Part shown: positions 36,277 through 46,100 of the stretch, one piece after another | How the letters are laid out: the number at the start of each line of letters is the position of its first letter | Position numbering within the stretch: the first letter of the stretch is position 1 | Origin: an uncultured Clostridia bacterium | GTDB taxonomy: Bacteria > Bacillota > Clostridia > Christensenellales > Borkfalkiaceae | Reading direction: 5' to 3' | Length of the DNA: 64,000 nt | NCBI GenBank assembly: GCA_947627575.1 | Contig: CANQWN010000001.1 | Coordinates: 310,001-374,000, forward strand | Program-made: the position numbers and the translations under genes | Notes under the pieces: generated by a model | Database searches by the model: none | What the model was told of the DNA's origin: nothing | Seen by the model: only the letters and a program-made list of their open reading frames with translations

Positions 36277-37713
36277 TCAACCGATTATTTTTTTTATAAC
36301 TGTATTGTCATTGTAACTGTGTTTTATACCCGTAATTTCCTGATATTCTTCCCCGCCTTTGCCCGCTACAAGCAAAATATCGCCCTCTTCAAGCAATTTT
36401 ACCGCATATTCGGTTGCAACTTCCCTATCGCTGATGGCAACATATTCTATACCCAAAGGTTTGATTCCCGCCTCTATTTCCGAAATAATATCGTAAGGGT
36501 CCTCATAGCGCGGATTATCCGAAGTGATTATGCAAAAATCGCTGTTTTTTGCGGCTATTTCGCCCATTATCGGGCGCTTTGTTCTATCTCTGTTGCCGCC
36601 GCAACCGAACATACAGATAAGTTTGCCTTTGCATAGTTTGCGTAAAGCGAGCAATGATTTTTCCAACCCGTCCGGCGTATGCGCGAAATCCACGAAAATA
36701 TCCGCGCCGTTATAGTGCGCAACCCTTTCAAGCCTGCCGGGGACTTTGTTAAGCGAGGCAAGTCCCTTTGCTATATATTCCGTCCTGATTCCCGAAAGGC
36801 AAGCCGCAGCCGCCGCGCCCATCGCATTGTATACGTTATGCAGGGCGGGCAATTTAAGCCGCACTTCGTAAAGCTGGTCGAATAAATTCAGCACAAACGA
36901 ACTTCCGTCCGTTTTTTCGCGTATGTCAACCGCAAAAACGTCGGCGGGGTTTTTCAATCCGTAACTGATTGCGCCGTCTATGCTTTTAATCAATTCCAGC
37001 CCCGTCTTATCGTCGGAATTGATTACGCAATAACCGCATCTGCCGTCGGCGAACATTGTCTTTTTACATTCCGCATAGCTTTTCATATCGCCGAAAAAAT
37101 CGAGATGATCCCTCGTGCAATTGGTAAATATCCCCGTTTCGAAATGCACCCCCGCAACCTTATCGAAATACAGCGCGTGGGCGGAAACTTCCATAAACAC
37201 ATACTCTACGCCGCAATTAGCCATATCGTAAAACACCGAATGCATAAATATAGGGTCCGGCGTGGTAAGTTCGGGCGAGATGAATTTTTCGCAATAAGAT
37301 ATACCCAGCGTGCCGATTACGGCGGTGCGTTTGCCGGCGGCGCGGAAGATTGCGTCCAACATATACGTTGTGGTGGTTTTGCCGTTTGTGCCCGTTACCC
37401 CTATTATTTTAAGTTTTTTGTCGGCATACCCGTAAAATCTGCGGGCAAGCGGCGCAATAAGCGAACGCGCATCGTTCACCACTATTTCGGGAACCCCCGC
37501 ATTCAATTCCCTTTCGCAAATTATCGCCGCCGCGCCGTTTGCTATTGCTTCGCCCGCATAGTTATGCGAATCCTTGCTTTTCCCCTTGTAGCAGAAAAAC
37601 AGGTCGCCTTTTTTCACTTTGCCGCTGTCGGCGCAAAGCCCGCCTATTTCTATCCCGCTTATGCGATTTTTGCTTTTGTAATCCACGTTTTCCAAAAGAT
37701 ATTCAAGTTCCAT
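36277..37713 (-). CDS. murE: UDP-MurNAc-tripeptide synthetase, probable meso-DAP form
   Basis: Adds the third amino acid of the stem peptide. The 478-residue product has ATP loop VTGTNGKTTTTYML and the amino-acid selection motif DNPR in TSDNPRYEDPYDI. In established MurE enzymes DNPR marks meso-diaminopimelate specificity, whereas Lys-adding enzymes have other residues there. This predicts DAP-type peptidoglycan. One base separates it from the PBP gene. Confidence 0.96.
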   Translation of the reverse strand: MELEYLLENVDYKSKNRISGIEIGGLCADSGKVKKGDLFFCYKGKSKDSHNYAGEAIANGAAAIICERELNAGVPEIVVNDARSLIAPLARRFYGYADKKLKIIGVTGTNGKTTTTYMLDAIFRAAGKRTAVIGTLGISYCEKFISPELTTPDPIFMHSVFYDMANCGVEYVFMEVSAHALYFDKVAGVHFETGIFTNCTRDHLDFFGDMKSYAECKKTMFADGRCGYCVINSDDKTGLELIKSIDGAISYGLKNPADVFAVDIREKTDGSSFVLNLFDQLYEVRLKLPALHNVYNAMGAAAAACLSGIRTEYIAKGLASLNKVPGRLERVAHYNGADIFVDFAHTPDGLEKSLLALRKLCKGKLICMFGCGGNRDRTKRPIMGEIAAKNSDFCIITSDNPRYEDPYDIISEIEAGIKPLGIEYVAISDREVATEYAVKLLEEGDILLVAGKGGEEYQEITGIKHSYNDNTVIKKIIG

Positions 37714-37714
37714 A

Positions 37715-39472
37715 TTATGCCTTCACAGCAGGTGATATATTTTTAAGTTTTATTACGTCGCGGAAAATTTCCCCTGCAACGGGAGCCGCAACCGCGCTTC
37801 CGTAATAGGTGCCCTGCGGCTCGTCTACAATTACCAAAGCGAGATACCGCGGTTTATCCGCGGGGAAAAACCCGACGAAAGAAGAAACATACTTGCCCTG
37901 CGCTACACCGCCGTTTTCGTATTTTTGCGCCGTGCCCGTCTTACCCGCCACGCGGTAACCTTCGATATACGCCTTTTTGCCGCTGCCTTCCTTTACCACT
38001 CCTTCAAGCATTTCGGCAAGCAAAGCGGATGTTTTTGCGCTTATTGGATTGCTTTTAAGCACAGGTTTATAATCTTGGGCTTTGCCGTCGGAAGAAATTA
38101 CGCTTTTTAAAAGATGCGGCTGATAATAATTTCCGCCGTTTACCGCCGCCGCAACCGCGCAGGCAAGCTGTATGCCCGTTACGGCTATGGTCTGCCCGAA
38201 ACCTATGCGGGCGAGATCGCAGTCGCGCACAAGATTTTGCGGCACCAACATACCCAACGCTTCTCCGTTGAAATCCAACCCCGTAACGTTGCCCAACCCG
38301 AACCCGTTGAGATATTTATAGAAAGTATCTTTGCCCAAAGCAAGCGCGATATCGGTAAAACATGGGTTGCAACTGTTGTTCAGCGCCATGGCAAGCGTTT
38401 GATTGCTATGTTTTCCGTTGTTATGGTCGGACCAGCACTTTATCTTTGTGCCGTCCACTATTCTTGTTCTGCTGCTGTTGAACACGCGGTCGGGCGAATA
38501 CGCCGAACGGTTCCCCGCGAAATATTCTTCGAGATTTGCGGCGGCGGTAACAACTTTGAAGGTTGAACCCGGCTCGTATATGTCGCACACCGCAACATTG
38601 CGCGAAAGCGCGTTTAAAGTTTGCATATCGTCGCGGGGGACGGCGTTTAAATCGTAAGACGGATAATTGCACATGGCAAGCACGTCGAAATTTTGCGGAT
38701 CGAGCATTATGCAGGAAACGGACTTTGCCCCGCTTGTTTCGTAGACGGAACGCATTTGCTCTTCCACGGCAAGCTGTATTTCCATATCCACCGTAAGGCG
38801 CACTTCGCTTCCCGCAACAGCTTCGCTGTAAACGGCAACCGAATTTTCGGTTTCTACGCCCACTATATCGGTTGTATAGCTTATTTCGCCGTTTTTACCG
38901 GTGAGTACGGCGTCGTAAAATTTTTCTATGCCGGATTGCCCCGCACCGTCTATGGAAGTAAACCCAAGCACCTGACACAGCGCGTCGTTATAAGCGTATG
39001 TACGGGTATTGTCGCGCGCGTAATAAACGCCCGAAAGCCCGTGCGAAACAAGTTTGCCTACGCTTTCGTCGTCCACCTGCCTTTTAAGCGTTATTTCCGA
39101 TACTTTGGAAGTGGAAATTCTGTTCAGCGTGGTCTCTTTGTCAAGCGAAAGAACGTCGCTTAACACTTCCGCGGCGTAACCCGCGTCTTCAACGGCTTTG
39201 GGGCGCAGGAAAATGCTGTAAGACGTGCGGTTACCCGCGATAATTTCGCCGTTGCGGTCGGAAATTACCCCGCGGCGGGCTATTACGGGTATTTCCCTGT
39301 TCCACTGGTCCATAGCGCGCAACTTCAACTTGTCGTCCCAAATTACCTGCACGTAAAACAGGCGCGCCATTATCAGGACAAAAATAAAGGTTATTGCCAG
39401 CAATGCCGACAATAACCTCTTTTGTAAAACGGTTACGGAAAATCCGTTTTTATTCAATTTTTTAAAACGCAT
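37715..39472 (-). CDS. Class B penicillin-binding protein (FtsI/SpoVD-like)
   Basis: Septal D,D-transpeptidase, partner of FtsW. The 585-residue product has a basic N-terminus, one membrane helix (about residues 16-40), a dimerisation domain (VIARRGVISDRNGEIIA) and the transpeptidase with SxxK in GSTFKVV, SxN as SCN in NNSCNPCF, and KTGTAQK. It ends shortly after the transpeptidase without PASTA domains, unlike B. subtilis SpoVD. It lies between ftsL and murE, the normal place for ftsI/spoVD/pbpB. Confidence 0.94.
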   Translation of the reverse strand: MRFKKLNKNGFSVTVLQKRLLSALLAITFIFVLIMARLFYVQVIWDDKLKLRAMDQWNREIPVIARRGVISDRNGEIIAGNRTSYSIFLRPKAVEDAGYAAEVLSDVLSLDKETTLNRISTSKVSEITLKRQVDDESVGKLVSHGLSGVYYARDNTRTYAYNDALCQVLGFTSIDGAGQSGIEKFYDAVLTGKNGEISYTTDIVGVETENSVAVYSEAVAGSEVRLTVDMEIQLAVEEQMRSVYETSGAKSVSCIMLDPQNFDVLAMCNYPSYDLNAVPRDDMQTLNALSRNVAVCDIYEPGSTFKVVTAAANLEEYFAGNRSAYSPDRVFNSSRTRIVDGTKIKCWSDHNNGKHSNQTLAMALNNSCNPCFTDIALALGKDTFYKYLNGFGLGNVTGLDFNGEALGMLVPQNLVRDCDLARIGFGQTIAVTGIQLACAVAAAVNGGNYYQPHLLKSVISSDGKAQDYKPVLKSNPISAKTSALLAEMLEGVVKEGSGKKAYIEGYRVAGKTGTAQKYENGGVAQGKYVSSFVGFFPADKPRYLALVIVDEPQGTYYGSAVAAPVAGEIFRDVIKLKNISPAVKA

Positions 39473-39480
39473 ATAACCTA

Positions 39481-40167
39481 TTATCTCGTCATTCCGTTTT
39501 CGGCGGCGTAAGTTTGAACGTGTTCCGCTATATTGGAAAGAAACTCGTTTGTTTCGGCGCGTACGCCTTCGTAAGCGCCTTTCACGTCCGTAAGCGACGA
39601 TTGAAGCACGCCCAAATCGGAATTCACATGGGAAATCACAGCCGAATTTACGATTATAAGCACAAACAGCGCGATGATAACCGTAAGCGCAATGGCGATT
39701 ATAATCTTGTCCCTCTTTGAAATACCCATGCGTTTTGCCGCCGTGTTGCGCACTTTGCCTTCGTCGGCGGATTTCATTGCCGCGGTTCTGTACTGTATCG
39801 TCGTTGCGGTGGGACGCAAATCTTCGTTTTCCTCTTCGTCTATTGAAGCCGCTTCGGAAACCTCCGCGCTTTGTTCAACCCTGTTCACGGGGCTGTCCGC
39901 AAAGAAAATCTGCGCGTCCGCACGTGCGTTTTTAACGAGGTAAACCTCTTCTTTTTCGGAATAAGTGTTTACCCTGTCGGTTTTAACGTTATCCACTATT
40001 TCCCTTACGGTGCTTTCGGGATTTATAAGGCGAGCATATTTTTCCCCTATGCTTGCATTATGAATCTCGTCCGAAGTCATTCTCACTTCGTACACGGGAT
40101 TTTCGTAGTATTTACGCTCCTCTTTAGTTTCTGCTTTACGTTCCAAAACGGGTGATGCGACTGCCAT
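39481..40167 (-). CDS. ftsL: FtsL-like division protein with long cytoplasmic N-terminus
   Basis: A 228-residue bitopic protein. Residues 1-150 are hydrophilic and charged (KAETKEERKYYENPVYEV, acidic EEENEDL). A membrane helix follows at about 155-178 (IIIAIALTVIIALFVLIIV), then a short extracellular coiled coil to the end. The position between rsmH and the PBP gene is that of ftsL, and the topology fits. Known FtsL proteins have about 120 residues with a 30-60 residue cytoplasmic part, so the N-terminal region is unusually long. AAGGAG precedes the ATG. Confidence 0.8.
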   Translation of the reverse strand: MAVASPVLERKAETKEERKYYENPVYEVRMTSDEIHNASIGEKYARLINPESTVREIVDNVKTDRVNTYSEKEEVYLVKNARADAQIFFADSPVNRVEQSAEVSEAASIDEEENEDLRPTATTIQYRTAAMKSADEGKVRNTAAKRMGISKRDKIIIAIALTVIIALFVLIIVNSAVISHVNSDLGVLQSSLTDVKGAYEGVRAETNEFLSNIAEHVQTYAAENGMTR

Positions 40168-40189
40168 TATTTTTCTCCTTATCGCATAG

Positions 40190-41131
40190 TCAGATAATTT
40201 TTTCCGCTATTCTTAATTTTGCGCTTTTCGAGCGCGGGTTTATCGTCATTTCTTTAATGCTTGCAGTTATCGGCTTTTTTGTAAGAATTTCTATTTCTTT
40301 ACGTTTTCCGCACACGCATACGGGCAATTTCTTGTCGCATATGCAATCAAGTTCCAGATACCTGAAAGCCTGTTTTACGATCCTGTCCTCAAGGGAATGG
40401 AAGGTTATTATAGCTATCCTTCCGCCCTTTTTAAGTTTTCGGGTAAGACCGAGAACGCAATCGTACAACCCTTCAAGTTCTCCGTTGACGGCTATGCGAA
40501 TCGCTTGAAAACTTTTTCTCGCACAAGGACCGTTCTGCTGAAACTTTTTCGGTATGCTATCCTCTATTATATCTACAAGCTCGCCGCAGAATCGCAAAGG
40601 TTTTCGGGTTCTTTCTTTTACGATGTTGCGCGCGATAACCGACGCAAATTTTTCTTCCCCGTAATTTTTCAGTATTTCCGAAATTTCTTTTTCGGGGTAT
40701 TCGTTCAATATTTTTGCCGCCGTAAGCGGATTTTCGGCGTCCATCCGCATATCGAGCGGAGCATTGGGCTTCATATACGAAAACCCGCGTTCCTCGTTAT
40801 CAAGCTGATAGCTGGATACGCCGAAATCAAGTAATATTCCGTCCGCAAAATCCACGCCCGCCCTATCGAACACTTCGGCATAGTTTTTGTAATCGGATTT
40901 ATATATATGGTATCTGTCGCCGAAATGCGATAATTTTTTGTTTGCCGCCGCAATGGCGTCGTCGTCGAGATCGGTGGCGATAAGTTTCCCAGAAGGGCTT
41001 GTTCGCCTTAAAATTTCAAAAGAATGATTGCCTCCGCCAACTGTTCCGTCGAAATAAATTCCGCCGTCTTTCAGGTTCAATCCCTGCATACACTCTTCAA
41101 GCATTACGGGGATATGCGCAAACTCTTTCAT
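40190..41131 (-). CDS. rsmH: 16S rRNA (cytosine-1402-N4)-methyltransferase
   Basis: SAM-dependent methylation of 16S rRNA C1402. The 313-residue product has the SAM loop DGTVGGGNHSFEIL, LLDFGVSSYQLD and the C-terminal RSKSAKLRIAEK. It starts 2 bases after mraZ ends, the standard mraZ-rsmH pair. Confidence 0.97.
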   Translation of the reverse strand: MKEFAHIPVMLEECMQGLNLKDGGIYFDGTVGGGNHSFEILRRTSPSGKLIATDLDDDAIAAANKKLSHFGDRYHIYKSDYKNYAEVFDRAGVDFADGILLDFGVSSYQLDNEERGFSYMKPNAPLDMRMDAENPLTAAKILNEYPEKEISEILKNYGEEKFASVIARNIVKERTRKPLRFCGELVDIIEDSIPKKFQQNGPCARKSFQAIRIAVNGELEGLYDCVLGLTRKLKKGGRIAIITFHSLEDRIVKQAFRYLELDCICDKKLPVCVCGKRKEIEILTKKPITASIKEMTINPRSKSAKLRIAEKII

Positions 41132-41133
41132 CG

Positions 41134-41559
41134 TTACATATCTAATTCGGCAAGCAAATTGTCGAAGTTTTCGTCGGAACCGGCAAAATAATCTTCATAA
41201 ACGGCTTTTGCCCATATCTCTATGCGGTCGTTACTGCCGCAGATTACTATATCTTTATCTATCTTTGCGTATTCCACAAGCGGCTGGGGCACTATCATTC
41301 TGCCCTGAACGTCGCTTTCTACAAGCGTAAGCGCCTTTGTGAAAACGCGCAAAGCCTTTTGCTTTTCCTTGTCGCTTAACTTAACCGAATCCAACTTTTC
41401 AAGTTTTTGGGATATTATCTCGGGGGTGAAAACATAGATACAGCTATCCGTTCCCTTGCAGAAATAGAAATCCGTATCGCTCCCTTTCATTTTGGCGGGT
41501 ATTCTTATTCGGTTTTTAGCGTCTATCTGGTGAAAATATTCGCCTGTAAACTGTAACAT
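41134..41559 (-). CDS. mraZ: Transcriptional regulator MraZ
   Basis: A 141-residue protein with two SpoVT/AbrB-type half domains. MLQFTGEYFHQIDAKNRIRI opens the first, and DVQGRMIVPQPLVEYA the second. MraZ binds repeated TGG-containing boxes upstream of its own operon and modulates the division/wall cluster. AGGGGG precedes the ATG. Confidence 0.97.
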   Translation of the reverse strand: MLQFTGEYFHQIDAKNRIRIPAKMKGSDTDFYFCKGTDSCIYVFTPEIISQKLEKLDSVKLSDKEKQKALRVFTKALTLVESDVQGRMIVPQPLVEYAKIDKDIVICGSNDRIEIWAKAVYEDYFAGSDENFDNLLAELDM

Positions 41560-41590
41560 CCCTTTCCCCCTGTATTGTCAAGGTAGGTTC

Positions 41591-41619
41591 ATTCTATCAT
41601 AGGTCTCGTCCATTGTCAA
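41591..41619 (-). promoter_or_regulatory. Promoter of the division/wall cluster
   Basis: TTGACA (41619-41614), 17-base spacer, TAGAAT (41596-41591) on the minus strand, 32 bases before mraZ. Confidence 0.8.
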
Positions 41620-41632
41620 CCACTTTTAACCA
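41610..41632 (-). promoter_or_regulatory. Candidate MraZ operator: three TGG repeats at 10-base spacing
   Basis: On the minus strand TGGTT, TGGTT and TGGAC begin at 41632, 41622 and 41612, exactly one helical turn apart. The array straddles the -35. The spacing is that of known MraZ boxes (TGGGN separated by 5 bases), although the fourth base is T or A here. Confidence 0.6.
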
Positions 41633-41677
41633 TTTTCTTTTAAATTTTTTAGTAAATGGACATTTTTTAAGTTTTTG

Positions 41678-42400
41678 TTAATTATTTTTGCTTTTCAATA
41701 ACCCAAATACCCTCTCATTCCTGTCAACGTCTCCGCCTTTGAAGGTTATTTTGCCGGAATATGGCGAAAAAGGATATTCCGCCGCGGTATTGCGGCATAC
41801 GTTTGCCGCCGTGGCGGCAGCCCCGTCGAACACGGCGCACCCGTACTTTTCGGCGATCCATTGCTTTACAAAGGCGTAGTGCGTGCAACCCAGCACCACC
41901 CCGTCCGCACGGAAATCGGGCAACAGCTTTTCCACCTCGCTTCGGTTAAGGTTGAAAATATTTTCTTCTATATAGGAAGCAAGCCCTTCGCAGGGAAGCA
42001 CATGCGTTACACCGCGCCCGTAGCTTTCCACAAGGCGCAAAAGGGGCAAACTTGCGGCGGTACGCGGCGTGGCAAGCACAAGGCAACGCCCGCATATTTT
42101 GGCGGCGGGTTTAACAGCCGGCTGTATGCCGTATATCCTGAACGGAAAGGTTTTGCGCAGTTCTTCCGCGCAGACGGCGGTTACCGTATTGCAGGCTATT
42201 ACCGCGGCGGACGGCTTTTCCTCCGCTATTTTTTCAAAAACGTCAAGCGTAAGCAGGCGTATCTTTTCCTCCGTCAAACTGCCGTAAGGCACGTTGCCGT
42301 TATCGGCAAAATACACCATATCGGCATACGGCATAAGGCAGGCGCAGGTATAAAGTAAATCCAATCCGCCTATACCGCTGTCGAAAAAGCAAAGTTTCAT
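41678..42400 (-). CDS. murI: Glutamate racemase
   Basis: Supplies D-glutamate for MurD. The 240-residue product has FDSGIGGLDLL (6-16) and the two catalytic cysteines, Cys70 in IACNTVTA and Cys172 in LGCTHYAF. It is a little shorter than the usual 260-280 residues. It lies just upstream of mraZ on the same strand, 118 bases away, with the MraZ promoter between them. Aspartate racemases share the motifs, but the wall-gene context favours MurI. Confidence 0.93.
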   Translation of the reverse strand: MKLCFFDSGIGGLDLLYTCACLMPYADMVYFADNGNVPYGSLTEEKIRLLTLDVFEKIAEEKPSAAVIACNTVTAVCAEELRKTFPFRIYGIQPAVKPAAKICGRCLVLATPRTAASLPLLRLVESYGRGVTHVLPCEGLASYIEENIFNLNRSEVEKLLPDFRADGVVLGCTHYAFVKQWIAEKYGCAVFDGAAATAANVCRNTAAEYPFSPYSGKITFKGGDVDRNERVFGLLKSKNN

Positions 42401-42467
42401 ATATAAATATAAGTATTAGCGCGGACAAAAATATATTAAAAAATTTTTTAAAGCCGACTAAAAACAG

Positions 42468-42496
42468 TTTACAACTATTGTTTTTTATGATAAAAT
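42468..42496 (+). promoter_or_regulatory. Promoter of rpsT
   Basis: TTTACA (42468-42473), 17-base spacer, TAAAAT (42491-42496), followed by AGAGGA before the rpsT ATG. Confidence 0.6.
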
Positions 42497-42528
42497 TACA
42501 CAAGATTTAAGATTTGAGAGGATTGAAT

Positions 42529-42792
42529 ATGCCCAACATAAAGTCAGCAAAAAAGCGCGTGCTTGTAATCGACAAAAAAACCGAAAGAAATAAGGCGGTT
42601 AAGTCCGAAATGAAAACCGAAATAAAGAAATTTCTTGCGGTTGTGGCAGCGGGCGATAAGGCGGCGGCGCAGACCGCTTTCCAGCACACCTGCTCGGTTA
42701 TAGACGGCGCAGTTACGAAAGGCGTTATAAAAAAGAACACGGCGGCAAACAAAAAGTCCGGACTTGCAAAAAAACTGAACGCTATGGCGTAA
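42529..42792 (+). CDS. rpsT: Small ribosomal subunit protein S20
   Basis: An 87-residue basic protein starting MPNIKSAKKRVLVIDKKTER, the standard bS20 N-terminus, and ending KKLNAMA. I chose the ATG at 42529, which has AGAGGA 7 bases upstream, over an in-frame start 15 bases earlier. A terminator follows, then tRNA-Arg. Confidence 0.97.
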   Translation: MPNIKSAKKRVLVIDKKTERNKAVKSEMKTEIKKFLAVVAAGDKAAAQTAFQHTCSVIDGAVTKGVIKKNTAANKKSGLAKKLNAMA

Positions 42793-42802
42793 ATAGCAAA
42801 CC

Positions 42803-42831
42803 AAAGCGGGCGGAACTTCCGCTCGCTTTTT
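42803..42831 (+). terminator. Terminator of rpsT
   Basis: AAAGCGGGCGG (42803-42813), loop around AACTT, CCGCTCGCTTT (42819-42829), then T residues; one G-T pair. Confidence 0.8.
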
Positions 42832-42839
42832 AAAATTTT

Positions 42840-42914
42840 GCTTCCGTAGTTAAATGGATATAACAGCCCCCTCCTAAGGGGCCGTTCCGGGTTCGATTCC
42901 CAGCGGGAGTACCA
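42840..42914 (+). tRNA. tRNA-Arg (anticodon CCT)
   Basis: A 75-base cloverleaf with encoded CCA. Acceptor GCTTCCG pairs with CGGGAGT (two G-U pairs). The D stem is GTTA/TAAC. The anticodon stem GCCCC/GGGGC holds loop CTCCTAA, giving anticodon CCT at 42873-42875, which reads AGG. The T arm is CCGGG-TTCGATT-CCCAG with one C-A mismatch. Discriminator A. Confidence 0.93.
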
Positions 42915-42919
42915 CTCTG

Positions 42920-42953
42920 TCGCCGTACGGTTTAACCGTATGGCGATTTTTTT
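42920..42953 (+). terminator. Terminator after tRNA-Arg
   Basis: TCGCCGTACGG (42920-42930), loop TTTAA, CCGTATGGCGA (42936-42946), followed by T7. Confidence 0.88.
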
Positions 42954-43053
42954 ATGCGAAAGCATTGAAGCGCGAAATTATCTTCCGCGCTTCATTTTAT
43001 TTTTTCATATATGTTTTTCAGGCACAAAATTTGAGATTATTTTACAAAATCTA

Positions 43054-43082
43054 TTTACTTTTGGATATAATAATGATATAAT
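43054..43082 (+). promoter_or_regulatory. Promoter of the pectate-lyase lipoprotein gene
   Basis: TTTACT (43054-43059), 17-base spacer, TATAAT (43077-43082), 50 bases before the ATG. AGGAGG lies at 43122-43127. Confidence 0.65.
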
Positions 43083-43131
43083 AGACGGTAGATAATAAGA
43101 AAGCATTATGGCTTTCACAGCAGGAGGAAAT

Positions 43132-46100
43132 ATGAAGATCTTCAAAAAAGCATTAACTCTTCTTGCCGTAGCAATCCTGACGATGGCATTTGCCTTATCG
43201 GCGGGCGCGTGTAAAAAGGAAACGCCCAAAACGGAAGTTCCCATCACTTACACCGTCACGGTCGATTATCAGATTGACGGCACAGATAAAGCGGTTTACA
43301 GCGTAAAAGCGGGAACGCCTTTTGCCGAACCCACCAGTCCGGTAAACCCCGGCTATACCTTTGTAAACTGGTATCTTGACAGCGAGGGCGAAGGCGAACC
43401 GTACGATTTCACCTCTTTGATAGAGGCGGATATCACTATCTACGCCGTATGGAAATCCGATTCGTCGTCTCAACCCACGCCCCCCCCCGCAAGTGACGAA
43501 GTACAGATTACTTTCCACACGGAGGGCGGTAACCAGATGTCTGCCGTAAACATCAAAAAGGGCACGGCTTACACAGCCCCCACCCCCACTTACGACGCAC
43601 AACACGTATTTGAGGGTTGGTATACGGATTCCGCAAAAACCCAACTTTTCGTGAACGGCACGGTTATAAACGAAAATAAGGATTTGTACGCCAAATGGCG
43701 CACCGTAAGCCCCACCGACGAAAAAGTTACGGTAACCTTTATTTATAACGACAATAAAACGGCGAATACCACCCAACAGGTGATTAAAGGCTCTCCTCTG
43801 AACACTCTGCCCAGCCCCACCCGCGAAGATTACAACTTTGACGGTTGGTATAAGGACAGCGGGCTTACGCAAAAATTCAACGTAGGCGATATTGTAAACG
43901 CCGACCTGAACCTTTACGCAAAGTGGACGCCCAAAGCGACAAGCGGCGGTCAGCAGACGATACCCGAACAAAGCGAAGCGTATACGGTAACTTTTGTTAC
44001 AAACGAAGCGGATAACGAAGTTACGCCGCAACGCGTTGTAAAGGGCAAAACCGTAACAAAACCCGTAGTTTACAAGACGGGGTTCCTGCTTGAAAGTTGG
44101 TGCACGGACGAGGACCTTGAAATCCCCTACAACTTCTCCTCCCCCGTTCAAAACGATTTCACCCTGTACGCAAAGTGGACGCCGTTTGAAAGCAACGGAA
44201 TCTTGTCCGTAGGCGCATACAACGAAAGCCTTTACGTAACGTGGGAAGAAACAAACGCAAATAACGCGCACGTTTATTACCAACTTAACGGCGAAAGCGA
44301 CTGGACGGAAATAGACGCACCGCTTGTACGCATGACGGAAAGCGGCGTTGCCCGCGCGGACGCTTTGGGCCTTAAACCGGGCGATTATAAAATTAAAGTA
44401 ACCACCGCCACGAACAACGATATAGAAATTCCCGCGCCCGTAACGGTAAACGAATACGACCGTTCCGGCTATGCGCACTTCCATTACGAAGACGGCGTTG
44501 GCGCATACAATGACGACGGCACGCTGAAAGACGGAGCGTTGGTAATTTACGTCACCGAAGAAAACAAAAACAACGTTATAGGCGACGCGTATCTTGACGG
44601 ACATAAGGAAGACATTACTTCCTATATGAACGCAACAAGCGCGGCAGGCGGCGTAACCGTAGGTCCGCAGACAGGCATAGGCGAACTGCTGAACAACCGC
44701 AGATACGCCGGCGCCGACAGAATGAAAGTAGGTATTGCGGCGCTTACCCAGCACTACGGCGCGGTTGCCGTAAGGTTTATAGGGCAAGTCAGCGCGGAAA
44801 ATCCTTCCGACTGCAAAGTTTCCACTATCAAAGGACTTACCACCTACGATTCGACGGAAAACGGCGGCAGTACAGGCGACAATGGCAGAATGGCGAGAAT
44901 GGTAAACGCCAAGAACCTTACTATAGAAGGCGTTGGCGAGGACTCCGGGCTTTACGGTTGGGGTATCCATTTTATAGCCAGCGACGTACTGCAAAATTAC
45001 CCCGGCGCGGGCAAAGGCTTTGAAGTGAGAAACCTCACCTTTGAACACTATCCCGAGGACGCCGTGGGTATGGAAGGCGTACAGGGCGACAAGTGGGATG
45101 AAACCGGTTCGATAACCGGCGGCGCTTCCAGCGCTGACGCAGGGCTTCCTTCCCCCGTTCAGAGATGCTGGATACACAACAACACATTCCTCCCCGGCTA
45201 CTGCCCGAATCCTACCGACAGCGACAAATCGGAAGGCGACGGCAGCTGCGACTTCAAGCGCGGGCGCTACTACACCCTTGCTTACAACTACTTTACCGAC
45301 TGCCATAAAACCAACCTTATAGGTTCTTCCGACGACTCGTTACAGTACGATATAACGATGCATCACAACTGGTGGAACAACTGCGGCTCGCGTATGCCTC
45401 TTGTAAGACGCGCCAATGTGCATTTCTACAATAACTACTTCTCCGGCGATATGTCGCGTAATCCCAAACCCGACCTCAGCCACGTAACAAGCGCGCGCGC
45501 CAACAGCTATATGTTCTCCGAAAACAACTACTTTGACGGCGCGAAGAACGTTGTACTGTGCGTAAGCGGCGCCGTTGTAAAATCATACGGCGATACTTTC
45601 TACGCTACGTTCGACTCATACGACGGCACGATAGTAAATACGCGCGATCAAGCCGTTGCAAGCAGTTGCCGTTTCACAAAGGAAAACATAAATTACGTAA
45701 ACTTCGATACCAACAAAGCTCTCTTCTATTACGACGAAGTAAACAAGTGCAGCAAATGCCTGCTTGACGACGCACCTACGGCGCGTATAAAGGCTATGAT
45801 GTACGCGGGCGCGAACGGACACGGCGTAACCAACACCCAGATGAACTATAACACGCCTTCCGCCGCCGTTCAGGTAGGTCCCGACGGCGCACAGATAACA
45901 ATGCCCACGAACACAGACCGCCACGAAAACAACGGCGTACTGTTTATAGGCGTTTCCAAAGAAGGGAAGTTTAAGGGACAGGGCATAACGTTTACCCTTG
46001 CAAGCGAAGCCGAACTTGTGGCGGTTACCTCCACTACCGGCGCAACCGCACCCGAACTTATCGCGGCGGACGGCACCGTTTGGGCGCACAAGTTTACCGG

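Noticed and set aside
43195-45306. A 703-codon open frame on the minus strand inside the pectate-lyase gene
   Set aside because: It lies fully antisense to a well-supported gene; its product has no domain pattern, and the codon bias of the sense gene explains the lack of stops.
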